Below, one piece after another: positions 15,287 to 22,014 of a stretch of 32,828 nt of DNA (positions are counted from its first letter, which is position 1; every line of letters starts with the position of its first letter). The notes under the pieces are model-generated. The model saw only the letters and a list, made by a program, of their open reading frames with translations. It had not been told where the DNA came from and searched no databases. The DNA is from a virus: the IMG/VR virus record IMGVR_UViG_3300033064_008228, positions 1 through 32,828 of that record; one strand, 5' to 3'. The translations under genes and the position numbers were made by a program.

Positions 15287-15781
15287 GGTTGTTTCTCCTT
15301 TTTGGGTTAGGGCTTGACACGTCAAGCCCGTACTGTTTGTGGCAGCCTCGTTAGGCAGCCTAAAACGGGTATCGTTTGGTGTGTTGGTCAGGGCAATCGA
15401 TTTTATTTCGTCGATAATCTTGCGCCTGCTTGTTGTTGCATCACTGAAAAAATAGGGCGAGAAGTAAATGAACTCGCCGGGCTTGGGCTGGCTGATCCAC
15501 TCGGGCTGCAGCTCTACGCTGTCGGCGGTTGCGGTGATTTTTGTAATCCAGCCGATGGCGGCTTTGTTTGGGTATTTGGATGCAAGCTCGGGTACGTCGG
15601 GGTGACCCTGGTATATCGGTAGTCCGGGTGCTCCGTTTGCTTTGGCTGACAGAAGGTCTGCAGCGAAAGCGGCGGCGCTGGCTTCGTTGATTATCTGGAT
15701 TGCGTCTTTACCCTTGTGGAGATATTCAGCGAACGGAATAACAAAGGGCTTGTCTGGATCAAATTTGAATTGCAGTAACAT
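14768..15781 (-). CDS. Head maturation protease with C-terminal scaffold (Mu I-like)
   Basis: A 337-residue protein. Residues 1-150 form the protease-like domain with GLPIYQGHPDVPE (about 54-66), QPEWISQPKPGEFIYFSPYFF and IKSIALTNTPND, matching the layout of Mu I-type proteases (the ALTN-P segment is characteristic). Residues 166-337 are helical and charged (Ala, Glu, Lys), as in a scaffold. Between the domains lie RLPNEAATN, an inverted repeat in the DNA (15310-15329) and a strong internal ribosome binding site, so a separate scaffold is probably made from Met166. Five FANE/TANE motifs recur in the scaffold part. The start overlaps the portal stop and has GGAGAC upstream. Confidence 0.75.
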   Translation of the reverse strand: MLLQFKFDPDKPFVIPFAEYLHKGKDAIQIINEASAAAFAADLLSAKANGAPGLPIYQGHPDVPELASKYPNKAAIGWITKITATADSVELQPEWISQPKPGEFIYFSPYFFSDATTSRRKIIDEIKSIALTNTPNDTRFRLPNEAATNSTGLTCQALTQKGETTMDKLILESLGLEEGASVEQAVAKIKSLSGTANEEADLKKEVEDKAAEVAAAKAEADKAKEEFANERTERVKLMLDNALSDGRISAAARPNWEKRLGNRESFANEAASLSREKPGFKTRSAFANERGPDEREGFANEAACLAHYESMPAGQQKRDFLSKNAEAINNARNQRTD

Positions 15782-17601
15782 TATGCGGTCTCCTGGATGT
15801 TATTAGCGGCGGCGGTAAACATTGCCTCGGTTAAGGTCTTCTCTAGGGTGTCGGGCAGGTCGGCGGCTGCGCCGGGGAGCTTTTCAAGTTCTGCGATGGC
15901 GGCGGCCATAGCCTCATCAAAGGGGACGGAGCCGTCAAGGATGGCTGCGGCGGCGCGGTTGAGTATGGCTGCGGCTGGATCGGGGATGCCAGGGGAGCCG
16001 CTCCGGTCGGCGGGTGTGTCGGTTCCGTCGGCGGGGGCTGGGCTCCCTTTTGAGGGTTCAGCCTCGTTGGCAAAATCTGATTTAGGCAGCATGTCTGCTA
16101 TCTGCTCATCTGACATAAGAGGGAAAGCGGCCTTCATGACGGCGGGCGCTACATCCTTGCTCATTTCGCCGCTTTCAACCTGGGCGATAATATCCAGGAG
16201 CGCGGTTACCTGGGCACCGTTGAGGGAGGTTTTCGCGACGGCGGCGGCGGTTGTGTTTTCGGCGGAGACCGGAGCGGACTGGGGGGAACTCGGCACGAGT
16301 GCCGACTGTGAACTAGAGGATTCGGCAATAATGCCTCCCGCTGTAACGGGTGCGGTGAGGGCGGAGTCGTCCGGGTCGGATGGGTCGGCCTCGGTGCGGT
16401 TGTAGCGTTCGAGCGTTGCGTTTTTGGAGAGTTTTACTCCCATGTTAACGAGGGCCTGATCTGTAAGCAGGTCCTGGGCGGTTGTGTCGGATTCCGGCGG
16501 GATCAGTTCAAAGCCTGCTTTTATCTCGATGTCTTCGCCGTAATGCCAGGCGAGGACAAGCGGGTCGAGCTGGGTTTGGAGGGTTTCTGTCACCATGGCG
16601 CAGTTGTCGGCGGTGATAAGGGTTGATTCATCATCCTGGACAGATGCGCCTTCGCCGCTTCCGGTTCCGGCGCTCATGGTGGAGAGGTCCGCGCCGCGCT
16701 GGAGGCTGGATATGGCGCGGTCCATCATCTCTATAATTATTGGCTGCGGCAACTGGCCGGATATTGAGAGGTCAATCTTTTCGAGGATATCTGTCAGGCC
16801 TGTTACGCATGAAAATTCTTTGCCGAAGTTCTGAACGGCGGCGGCAATCGCGTTCCATTCGGTTGTGTTGTAGGTCGCATTTGTTTTGCCGTGTATGCCT
16901 GGGTGTCCGCAGCGACCGGAGTATATAGCAAGGTCAGCCTGCGCCATGCGCTTAAACTGATAGGCCACGGAGCAGGCAACGCCAACGCCGTCGGACTGTG
17001 ATATTATCCAGCCGCCGTCTTCAAGCTCTGTGCTTTCGGCATCCTGCTGGGGGCGCAGGTGCATGTATCCGTCTTTGAGTTCAAACCAATTAAGAGGGCA
17101 GCGCATGATGCGGGCAGAAAGATGACCGGAGGCGGTGGGGCAGAATACAATTTCCTGGACTGCAAACCAGTCGTTGTATGAGCGCATGATATTCTTGATC
17201 AAGCCGCTTACGCCGGAGGTTACATTCTTGCAGCGGTAGTCGGTTACCTTGATGCGGGAATAGAACTCGCGGAGGGTTTCGGCCTGATCGGCGGCGGATG
17301 GATCGTCCTTGTATCCGTCTTTAGGTACGCACTGCCATTGCCGACGGCCTACATCCTTGCGGGCTTTAGCGGCGGCGACCTTCCAGGTGTGGTCGCGGTT
17401 CTCCATGGCGGTTATGACTTCGGCCAGAAGTTGGAAGTCTCCCATTTCAAACAGTTCAATGTAGCGGGTCAGATCGGAAGGGGAGAGCCCGCGCAGAACG
17501 GAGAAGCGGCAAGCGGTGGAGCTGTGCAGTGTCTGGGCGCTGATGACGGTTTCGCGCTTGATAACTTTGGATTCTCTTTTTTTTGTCTGGCGCTTTGTCA
17601 T
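15781..17601 (-). CDS. Portal protein (DUF935 / Mu gp29-like)
   Basis: A 606-residue protein immediately after the large terminase. It carries the expected order for the DUF935 family: an Arg/Tyr-rich N-terminal region (LTRYIELFEMGDFQLL), a mid helix-rich stem, KTNATYNTTEWNAIAAA, PQPIIIEMMDRAISSLQRGADLSTMSAG (a segment like the family's gag.L......s....stmss), and WHYGEDIEIKAGFELIPP. The last 170 residues are an Ala/Ser/Pro-rich extension with a FANEA motif (about 16061-16075) and a Pro/Asp-rich linker. A copy of the stem-loop repeat lies in frame at 16290-16315. As portal it would form the DNA entry pore at one head vertex. Confidence 0.75.
   Translation of the reverse strand: MTKRQTKKRESKVIKRETVISAQTLHSSTACRFSVLRGLSPSDLTRYIELFEMGDFQLLAEVITAMENRDHTWKVAAAKARKDVGRRQWQCVPKDGYKDDPSAADQAETLREFYSRIKVTDYRCKNVTSGVSGLIKNIMRSYNDWFAVQEIVFCPTASGHLSARIMRCPLNWFELKDGYMHLRPQQDAESTELEDGGWIISQSDGVGVACSVAYQFKRMAQADLAIYSGRCGHPGIHGKTNATYNTTEWNAIAAAVQNFGKEFSCVTGLTDILEKIDLSISGQLPQPIIIEMMDRAISSLQRGADLSTMSAGTGSGEGASVQDDESTLITADNCAMVTETLQTQLDPLVLAWHYGEDIEIKAGFELIPPESDTTAQDLLTDQALVNMGVKLSKNATLERYNRTEADPSDPDDSALTAPVTAGGIIAESSSSQSALVPSSPQSAPVSAENTTAAAVAKTSLNGAQVTALLDIIAQVESGEMSKDVAPAVMKAAFPLMSDEQIADMLPKSDFANEAEPSKGSPAPADGTDTPADRSGSPGIPDPAAAILNRAAAAILDGSVPFDEAMAAAIAELEKLPGAAADLPDTLEKTLTEAMFTAAANNIQETA
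16290..16315 (-). repeat. In-frame type A stem-loop inside the portal gene
   Basis: TCGGCA-CGAG-TGCCGA plus CTGTGAACTAG. The CTAG here is not in the stop frame, so the element is translated as part of a Ser/Ala/Pro-rich portion of the portal extension. Confidence 0.6.
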
Positions 17602-17603
17602 GG

Positions 17604-19091
17604 TTAAAACAAGTCCCTTCTGCTGGAGATTGAGCCGGAGTATCCACCGAGGCCGGAGAGGCTGGAGGCCAGCGGGTTGGCGAATGGTGTTACGATCTGA
17701 ACTATGCCGGAGTCGCCACCGGCTTCGGCTGCGGAGTTGGCGAGTACTCCGGCCATGAATTCATCACAGTGTGATGTTTCTTTTTCGCCGGTCTCGCTGT
17801 TTTCAAAGTCAAAGGCGGGAACGATAATGCGGAGTGCGCCGTTTTTGGCAGAGGCTTTGGTCGGGCCGGAGAGATCGGCGCGGAGCTGATCCTCATCGGC
17901 CGGTATGAATATGCTCTGGTTTTCAAAGCGGTCGGCAAACATTACGCAGAGCTCGGTGCGGCGATGGCTTTCGAGGTTGACCTGATCAACGCGGCCGGGG
18001 AACTTTTTCGCCATGCGTTCGGCCATCTGCATACCAAGGCCGGTGGAGTCGATACCCATGTTATGAATGCGGGGTTTGCTGGCGTCGGTCATACGGGCGG
18101 ATATCCAGGCTTCCTGGGAATCAAATGACTCGTTGTGCCACGTCTGACGATCTGCCAGATACAGGCCGGTCCCGATGAGGGCATATTCGTGCCAGGCGGC
18201 GGCATGTTTTCTGCGCGCAACATCATAGCCGCCGAAGCGCGGGGCGTTGGAGTATTTAGCCAGGAGCAGCGCGAGTGATACCTTGTCCATCTCGCAGGGC
18301 ACGATTTTAGATACAGGGATCAGCTTGCCGCCTGCGTCCTGGACGATGCAGAGGAACTGCGACTCCCACGCGGCGAGGGTACGGCACAGGCCGCGCATCT
18401 TGGCGCGGAACTGCTGGCGGGTCAGGCTGGTTCCGGCGACGGCGTTAATCTTTTCGGCAAGGCCCTGGTCGATGGCTTTGTCGATGTTGACATCGTGGAG
18501 GCTGGCCCCCTGCGGGTTATCACCTTCGGCGGCGGCTATGACCTTTGCCCAGGGGGTTTCTCTGGTGCCGTTGACGCGATAGGCGCTTACGGCCTCAAGC
18601 TGATTACCCCACATGATGCACGGCATGGACATATCCATGAGGGTGCCGCCTTCCTGATGAAGGTCTACTTCGTCAAGAAACACGTCGCCGCCTTTACCTG
18701 CAAATGCGGCGGGGTTTGAGGAGAGGGAGACGATGCGGCTGCCGGTGGGGTAAGAGCAGACGTTGGCGGTGATGCCGCGCTCTTCGTCGATCACCTGGAC
18801 GTTATCGCCGTACATGCCTTCGGCGACGATGTTTGAGCGCTCGCACCATTTGCGTACGTAATCGGTTATCAGTTCGCGGGCGGTCAGCTGGTCCTTGGAG
18901 CTGACCCACTGGGTGAAGTTGCGGCGGTTCATGCACTTGCGGTGCATGCGGTAGCTGCTGCCATAGGTGAAGCCGACGCGTCGGGCTTTCTTAGCAAGCT
19001 TGAACGTTGATTCGTCGTTGATCCATTCCACCTGATACGGTAGAAAGAAATCATCGCGTTCATTCTGATCTATGTTCTGCGCTGCGTTCAT
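17604..19091 (-). CDS. Large terminase subunit (Mu gp28-like)
   Basis: A 495-residue packaging motor. Residues 34-46 (KKARRVGFTYGSS) are the ATP-binding loop, a variant of the K-A-R-x-G-x-T form seen in Mu gp28-type terminases rather than a classic P-loop; DVFLDEVD (136-143) is Walker B with the catalytic Glu. The C-terminal nuclease begins at GGYDVARRK (Asp289), and HNMGIDSTGLG carries a second acidic position. It overlaps the small terminase stop as ATGA, and the portal gene follows after two bases. It would package phage DNA, as in Mu by headful cutting, though the cutting mode cannot be read from sequence. Confidence 0.85.
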   Translation of the reverse strand: MNAAQNIDQNERDDFFLPYQVEWINDESTFKLAKKARRVGFTYGSSYRMHRKCMNRRNFTQWVSSKDQLTARELITDYVRKWCERSNIVAEGMYGDNVQVIDEERGITANVCSYPTGSRIVSLSSNPAAFAGKGGDVFLDEVDLHQEGGTLMDMSMPCIMWGNQLEAVSAYRVNGTRETPWAKVIAAAEGDNPQGASLHDVNIDKAIDQGLAEKINAVAGTSLTRQQFRAKMRGLCRTLAAWESQFLCIVQDAGGKLIPVSKIVPCEMDKVSLALLLAKYSNAPRFGGYDVARRKHAAAWHEYALIGTGLYLADRQTWHNESFDSQEAWISARMTDASKPRIHNMGIDSTGLGMQMAERMAKKFPGRVDQVNLESHRRTELCVMFADRFENQSIFIPADEDQLRADLSGPTKASAKNGALRIIVPAFDFENSETGEKETSHCDEFMAGVLANSAAEAGGDSGIVQIVTPFANPLASSLSGLGGYSGSISSRRDLF

Positions 19092-19654
19092 TTTGCTTTT
19101 TTGAGTCCAAGGTGTTCGTCAAGCTTTGCCATGACGGCGGCGGGGTCGGCCTGGTTGACTTTGCCAAGATTGGCGAGGGCGAGGCGGAGCTCTTCGTTTT
19201 CGGCGCGGGCGGCGGCGAGCTCTTTACGGAGGGAGGCGGCTTCGCGCTCGGCCTTCAGGGCGCGGTCCAGTTTGGTTTCTTCGCGCTGATCCTTGTTGTA
19301 GTCAAGCGCGGTTGAAGCAAAATCTAAAGTTGCCTGGGTGTCTCCGGTGGCGACAGCATCAAAGAAGAGGGTTTTTAATGCAGTGCCCATACGGGAGTCC
19401 ATTACCTCGGTGTCTACCTTCTGGTCAAAAACTTTAGAAACATCGATGGAATCAACTATACGCTGCTGCAGGCGTTCGGTCCGTTCCTGCTTGTACCAGC
19501 GCGAAAGGCCGGAGGTGGATGATTTGATTTTGAGAGTTTCAGACAGCCAGCGGACGGCCTCGGCGTAGGTCGAGGTCTCGATGATCACGAACAGTTCGTC
19601 GGCCTGGGTTTCGGTCAGGTCGATGAGCGGGCTATCTGTGCGGCGTTTTCTCAT
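19088..19654 (-). CDS. Small terminase subunit (DUF3486 / Mu gp27-like)
   Basis: A 188-residue, highly helical protein. Residues 1-55 contain a helix-turn-helix-like part (ETQADELFVIIETSTYAEAV to STSGLSRWYKQER); the rest is coiled coil (about 110-165, with ALKAEREAASLRKELAAARAE). This organisation and its place between a gp26-like gene and the large terminase match Mu gp27/DUF3486. It should recognise packaging-start DNA and oligomerise. The Shine-Dalgarno is weak. Confidence 0.75.
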   Translation of the reverse strand: MRKRRTDSPLIDLTETQADELFVIIETSTYAEAVRWLSETLKIKSSTSGLSRWYKQERTERLQQRIVDSIDVSKVFDQKVDTEVMDSRMGTALKTLFFDAVATGDTQATLDFASTALDYNKDQREETKLDRALKAEREAASLRKELAAARAENEELRLALANLGKVNQADPAAVMAKLDEHLGLKKAK

Positions 19655-19775
19655 GTTGGTTTTTCTTTACCCCTTGCGGGGCCGGTCCGTGGGCGATTCG
19701 GTTCAGGGCTTGCCTCTTTATATTTTCGGCTTACCTCCGCCTCCGGCAGGCGGGTCGGGTGTCGGGCAGATCGGA

Positions 19776-19796
19776 GGGCGGCCACGGGGGCCGCCC
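19776..19796. repeat. GC-rich stem-loop between gp26-like and small terminase genes
   Basis: GGGCGGCC pairs with GGCCGCCC (19789-19796) around a five-base loop, in the 145-base gap between 19654 and 19800. The rest of that gap shows no gene. Confidence 0.65.
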
Positions 19797-19799
19797 CTG

Positions 19800-20060
19800 C
19801 TAAAACTGTTCGGCCATGGCGCGGCCTGCGGTTGTGATGCTCCAGAGGGTTTTGTTGGGGTCGAGCGGGTGCGCCTGGCTGGCAACGTAGCCACGGTTCA
19901 GCAGGTAGTTGCAATGCTCGGTTGTGATGGCGTAGTCAACAGCGACCTTGGGAAGGTTGACGTTGGTCTGTTCCGCCAGGGTTTCATGGGCCAGAGCTTT
20001 GCCGGGCGGCAGCTCTGCGAGGATGTCAAGAATGGCGTCGGATATTTCTGCGGTTATCAT
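19800..20060 (-). CDS. Small winged-helix-like protein (Mu gp26 position)
   Basis: An 86-residue protein from the ATG at 20060 (MITAEISDAILDIL). It reads like a small winged helix: helix ISDAILDILAELPPG, helix LAHETLAEQTNVNLPKVAVDYA as the recognition region, and a wing with LLNRGYVAS and LWSITTAGRAMAE. In Mu the gene in this slot is gp26. The spacing to the upstream stop is one base. It is likely DNA-binding, perhaps supporting packaging, but its target is unknown. Confidence 0.6.
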   Translation of the reverse strand: MITAEISDAILDILAELPPGKALAHETLAEQTNVNLPKVAVDYAITTEHCNYLLNRGYVASQAHPLDPNKTLWSITTAGRAMAEQF

Positions 20061-20061
20061 G

Positions 20062-20406
20062 TTAACGTTTACCTCCCATTGCGATTGGTTTGACGATTTC
20101 AAACTGACCTGCGAGTCCATCTACCGAGCTGCGCACTCCTTTGATTTCGCTATAAATATTGCCAAGATCTTCACGGTAATCTTTCCGGCAGTTGGAGCAG
20201 TCGGCTTCGATTGATGAACAGCGTTTATCAAGCTCATCAAAGCGGGATGTCAAGGCAGTGAGCTTTGCCAGAATCTGGGGGATGCCCTCTTTCGGGCGGA
20301 CACGTTCGATCAGGCTGAGGATTGAATTGGCGATCATGAGCAGAACGAAAAGAACTACGATGACGGCGATGAACTGGAAGGCTGTTATCTGCTCTACAAA
20401 CGGCAT
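20062..20406 (-). CDS. DUF2730-like (Mu gp25) membrane coiled-coil protein
   Basis: A 114-residue protein from the ATG at 20406 (MPFVEQITAF), first gene of the late operon in this window. Residues 10-30 (FQFIAVIVVLFVLLMIANS) form one membrane segment; the rest is a helical, coiled-coil-like tail with CSSIEADCSNC (three Cys). Single membrane segment plus coiled coil at this place matches DUF2730 (Mu gp25). A spanin- or holin-like role is possible since no lysis gene is recognised elsewhere, but there is no direct evidence. AGAGG lies upstream; a 26-bp palindrome begins 19 bases before the start. Confidence 0.65.
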   Translation of the reverse strand: MPFVEQITAFQFIAVIVVLFVLLMIANSILSLIERVRPKEGIPQILAKLTALTSRFDELDKRCSSIEADCSNCRKDYREDLGNIYSEIKGVRSSVDGLAGQFEIVKPIAMGGKR

Positions 20407-20424
20407 GGTTAAAATCCTCTTTTT

Positions 20425-20450
20425 GTAAATGGCAATGCATTGCCGTTTAC
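20425..20450. repeat. Palindrome copy 1 upstream of the late operon
   Basis: A 26-bp inverted repeat with ATGCAT at its centre and core TGGCAATGCATTGCC, with one mismatched pair. It ends 19 bases upstream of the first late gene start (20406). It is one of four related copies; probably a protein-binding site. Confidence 0.75.
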
Positions 20451-20469
20451 GTTTCCAAAAAAAACGGAG

Positions 20470-20513
20470 TTTTCCGGCCACCCCTCGGGAAGGCATTCGA
20501 GGGGGCCGGAAAA
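20470..20513 (-). promoter_or_regulatory. Long hairpin in the late-operon leader
   Basis: Outer stem TTTTCCGGCC paired exactly with GGCCGGAAAA (20470-20479 with 20504-20513), then an inner stem CCCTCG/CGAGGG with a small bulge. On the minus strand it is preceded by CTAGCTCA, the tag of the late-gene stem-loop family, and followed after CTCCG by a run of T. It may be an attenuator, a processing site or an antitermination element in the late leader. Confidence 0.5.
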
Positions 20514-20639
20514 TGAGCTAGTTTTGGGGAGCTATAGCCGCGCTCATGGGGGTCAATTTACAACATAATGCGCGGGCGTGCGCGTATGCGTGGGATGCGT
20601 GGAAAAAAAGAGAGGAAAAACAGCAAAAAAAACGAAATG

Positions 20640-20662
20640 AAAATGGCAATGATTGCCATTTT
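20640..20662. repeat. Palindrome copy 2
   Basis: A 23-bp perfect inverted repeat (AAAATGGCAAT, G, ATTGCCATTTT). It shares the TGGCAAT half-site with the other copies but has a one-base centre where the others have GC, so the half-sites are one base closer. Confidence 0.75.
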
Positions 20663-20717
20663 GAAAGAAACCCAATGTTTATAGGGGTGAAAAAAGGTGT
20701 GTTTTTGAAAATGAAAA

Positions 20718-20733
20718 TGGCAATGCATTGCCA
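20718..20733. repeat. Palindrome copy 3
   Basis: A 16-bp perfect inverted repeat TGGCAATGCATTGCCA, the shared core of the family. The left flank AAAA matches copy 2; the right flank diverges. Confidence 0.75.
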
Positions 20734-20805
20734 CTAACTTTTCGGAGCCCTGAAAAATGGCACAAAAAAGGGGCTTTTCTGTGAAAAAAAGGGGTGTTTC
20801 TGAGG

Positions 20806-20821
20806 GCGGCAATAATGCCGC
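20806..20821. repeat. Type B stem-loop (copy near lysogeny terminator)
   Basis: GCGGCA-ATAA-TGCCGC, followed by TGCGCAGTAAC. It closely matches 14737-14752 including the downstream TGCRCAGTAAC tag, so the two are copies of one element of about 29 bp. Confidence 0.7.
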
Positions 20822-20857
20822 TGCGCAGTAACCAGGCGATGGAGGATTCAGGGCACG

Positions 20858-20882
20858 AAAAAAGGGCCTTTTAAAGGCCCTT
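20858..20882 (-). terminator. Intrinsic terminator of the lysogeny operon
   Basis: A 10-bp stem (AAGGGCCTTT/AAAGGCCCTT) around a single central base. On the minus strand the stem runs into six T residues, as expected for a rho-independent terminator of the leftward operon that ends at 20954. Confidence 0.7.
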
Positions 20883-20900
20883 GAAAATGCGGTTTTTTTT

Positions 20901-20936
20901 GAAACGTAAATGGCAATGCATTGCCATTTACGTTTC
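20901..20936. repeat. Palindrome copy 4: perfect 36-bp inverted repeat
   Basis: All 18 base pairs match around the ATGCAT centre. Left arm GAAACGTAAATGGCAATG, right arm its exact complement. It lies between the last lysogeny-operon gene and its terminator. No T-run follows on either strand, so it is not an intrinsic terminator; a protein-binding site or cruciform is more likely. Confidence 0.85.
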
Positions 20937-20953
20937 GGGGGTGTCGGGAGGGG

Positions 20954-21220
20954 TTAAAAAATACCCATCATTGAGAGAATAAGCCAGACGAAAACACCGG
21001 CGACAAGCACGGCTGGAATAGATGCCAGATATATTTTTATCATCAGGTTAACCCATTCTCTGAAAGGCAGGTCTATGCCGGTTATGGTTGTGCCTGTTTC
21101 ATGGGGAGATTTTAGCAGGTTGATGGGATGGCCGCAATGCGGGCACGTTGGCGCAAGCCGGGAAACACTGGCAGAGCATACGGGGCAATCGCTGAGCAGA
21201 TCAGAAAAGGGAGAACTCAT
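20954..21220 (-). CDS. Zinc-ribbon membrane protein of the lysogeny operon
   Basis: An 88-residue protein with an N-terminal zinc ribbon (CPVC, about 12-15, and CPHCG, about 26-30, with 10 residues between the pairs) and one C-terminal membrane segment (about 66-86, IPAVLVAGVFVWLILSMM). It is the third gene of the repressor operon; its ATG overlaps the previous stop as ATGA, so it should be made in lysogens along with the repressor. The layout (small cytoplasmic domain plus tail anchor) and lysogenic expression suggest superinfection exclusion or host signalling, but the family is not recognised. Confidence 0.65.
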   Translation of the reverse strand: MSSPFSDLLSDCPVCSASVSRLAPTCPHCGHPINLLKSPHETGTTITGIDLPFREWVNLMIKIYLASIPAVLVAGVFVWLILSMMGIF

Positions 21221-21543
21221 TTATGTAAACCTTCTTTCATTCTGGCTGCTTCTAGTTCCAGCTCTGCCAGGCGCAAAGCTGTTTCGGCATCGTCTAATGC
21301 CTGCTCATGTGCCAGCCTGGCCTTTTCCTGCTCATACTTCCTCTGTGTCTCTTTGCGTTCATCTGCATAATATTCGGTTGTTCGTTCAATGCTGCGGCTG
21401 ATATTGTCAATCCTGATTTTAGAAACCATATCCTGCCTGCTCCATTCCTTTTCCCGTTTGACCTCATTATAGATCAGAATGGCAATAACCGGAATTATGA
21501 TTATGGCAAAGATAACAGCAAAGGTTAGTTTATTATCATTCAT
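21217..21543 (-). CDS. Membrane-anchored coiled-coil protein similar to the phage's own tape measure
   Basis: A 108-residue protein: one N-terminal membrane segment (about 7-25, FAVIFAIIIIPVIAILIY) then a charged coiled coil. Residues about 42-102 align without gaps to about 121-181 of the tape measure protein (2815-4224), with 33 of 61 positions identical by hand count; shared pieces include LAELELE and the DDA-TA spacing. In both proteins the coiled coil follows a hydrophobic segment. It overlaps both neighbours by ATGA junctions and should be expressed with the repressor. Best guess: a superinfection-exclusion protein acting on incoming tape measure or on its membrane target. The alternative is a recent duplication without function. 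Confidence 0.75.
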   Translation of the reverse strand: MNDNKLTFAVIFAIIIIPVIAILIYNEVKREKEWSRQDMVSKIRIDNISRSIERTTEYYADERKETQRKYEQEKARLAHEQALDDAETALRLAELELEAARMKEGLHK

Positions 21544-22007
21544 GATGCTTTTCCCTTCTCGCTTTTATTGCGCCTGACCGAACCACCACCGGAAGCACCA
21601 GAGGCAAGGTTCGCAGGCCCTTCGTTTTTTGCCTGAAGCAGATCCAATGCCTGGCTAAGATTGCGCTGCGATGATTCAAGATTCTTTTCATAAGCCGTAA
21701 CCATATTGACCAGACGTCTTATTTCCTGGTCTTTAACATCGCACTGACGACAACCTACGGTTACATGTGCGGCTTGATCTTCTTTGACTTCAAGAGTGTT
21801 TTTATTAAATAACAAACCTGTTTCTTTTTCAAGTTCATTTAGTTTCTTTAACGGGTCAGGACCGAGGTTTCGCACCCCTTTTCTGACCGATGTTATAAAT
21901 GTACGGGTGACGCCGAGACGCTCGGCAAGTCCGTCCCAGTTGGTTTCCAGCTCTGTCATGACTGAAAAGAGCCTGATTTCAAGCTTCTTCAACGCATCTG
22001 TTTTCAT
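21540..22007 (-). CDS. Phage repressor (helix-turn-helix)
   Basis: A 155-residue protein from the ATG at 22007 (MKTDALKKLEIRL); the longer open frame to 22100 runs into the promoter region and is not used. An HTH of the Cro/cI (XRE) type covers about residues 14-52 (NWDGLAERLGVTRTFITSVRKG), followed by a coiled-coil-like segment (about 90-125) likely for dimerisation, with CRQC in between, and a Gly/Ser/Lys-rich end. It faces a small Cro/Ner-like gene across about 105 bases, the classical switch layout. It lacks the peptidase domain of LexA-type repressors. Confidence 0.75.
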   Translation of the reverse strand: MKTDALKKLEIRLFSVMTELETNWDGLAERLGVTRTFITSVRKGVRNLGPDPLKKLNELEKETGLLFNKNTLEVKEDQAAHVTVGCRQCDVKDQEIRRLVNMVTAYEKNLESSQRNLSQALDLLQAKNEGPANLASGASGGGSVRRNKSEKGKAS

Positions 22008-22014
22008 ATAAAAA

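Larger units (their letters stand above)
20407..20953. other. Gene-free control region between lysogeny and late operons
   Basis: About 550 bases without a convincing gene. It holds four related palindromes (20425-20450, 20640-20662, 20718-20733, 20901-20936), a long hairpin (20470-20513), a type B stem-loop (20806-20821) and a leftward terminator (20858-20882). It should contain the late promoter. A weak candidate on the minus strand has TTGACC (20551-20556) and TATAGC (20532-20537), but the spacing of about 14 is too short for a typical sigma70 promoter, which would fit an activator-dependent promoter as in Mu late genes. Low-complexity A-rich stretches fill the rest. Confidence 0.6.

Noticed and set aside
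15797-16405. Plus-strand frame of about 200 codons opposite the portal extension
   Set aside because: Ala/Ser-rich shadow of GC-rich coding sequence, with no leader.
20558-20812. Open frame of 84 codons on the minus strand in the control region
   Set aside because: It runs through the palindromes and A-rich tracts, has a low-complexity Phe-rich translation and no ribosome binding site.
20901-20936. 36-bp palindrome read as a terminator
   Set aside because: No T-run follows on either strand; the separate stem at 20858-20882 fits that role better.
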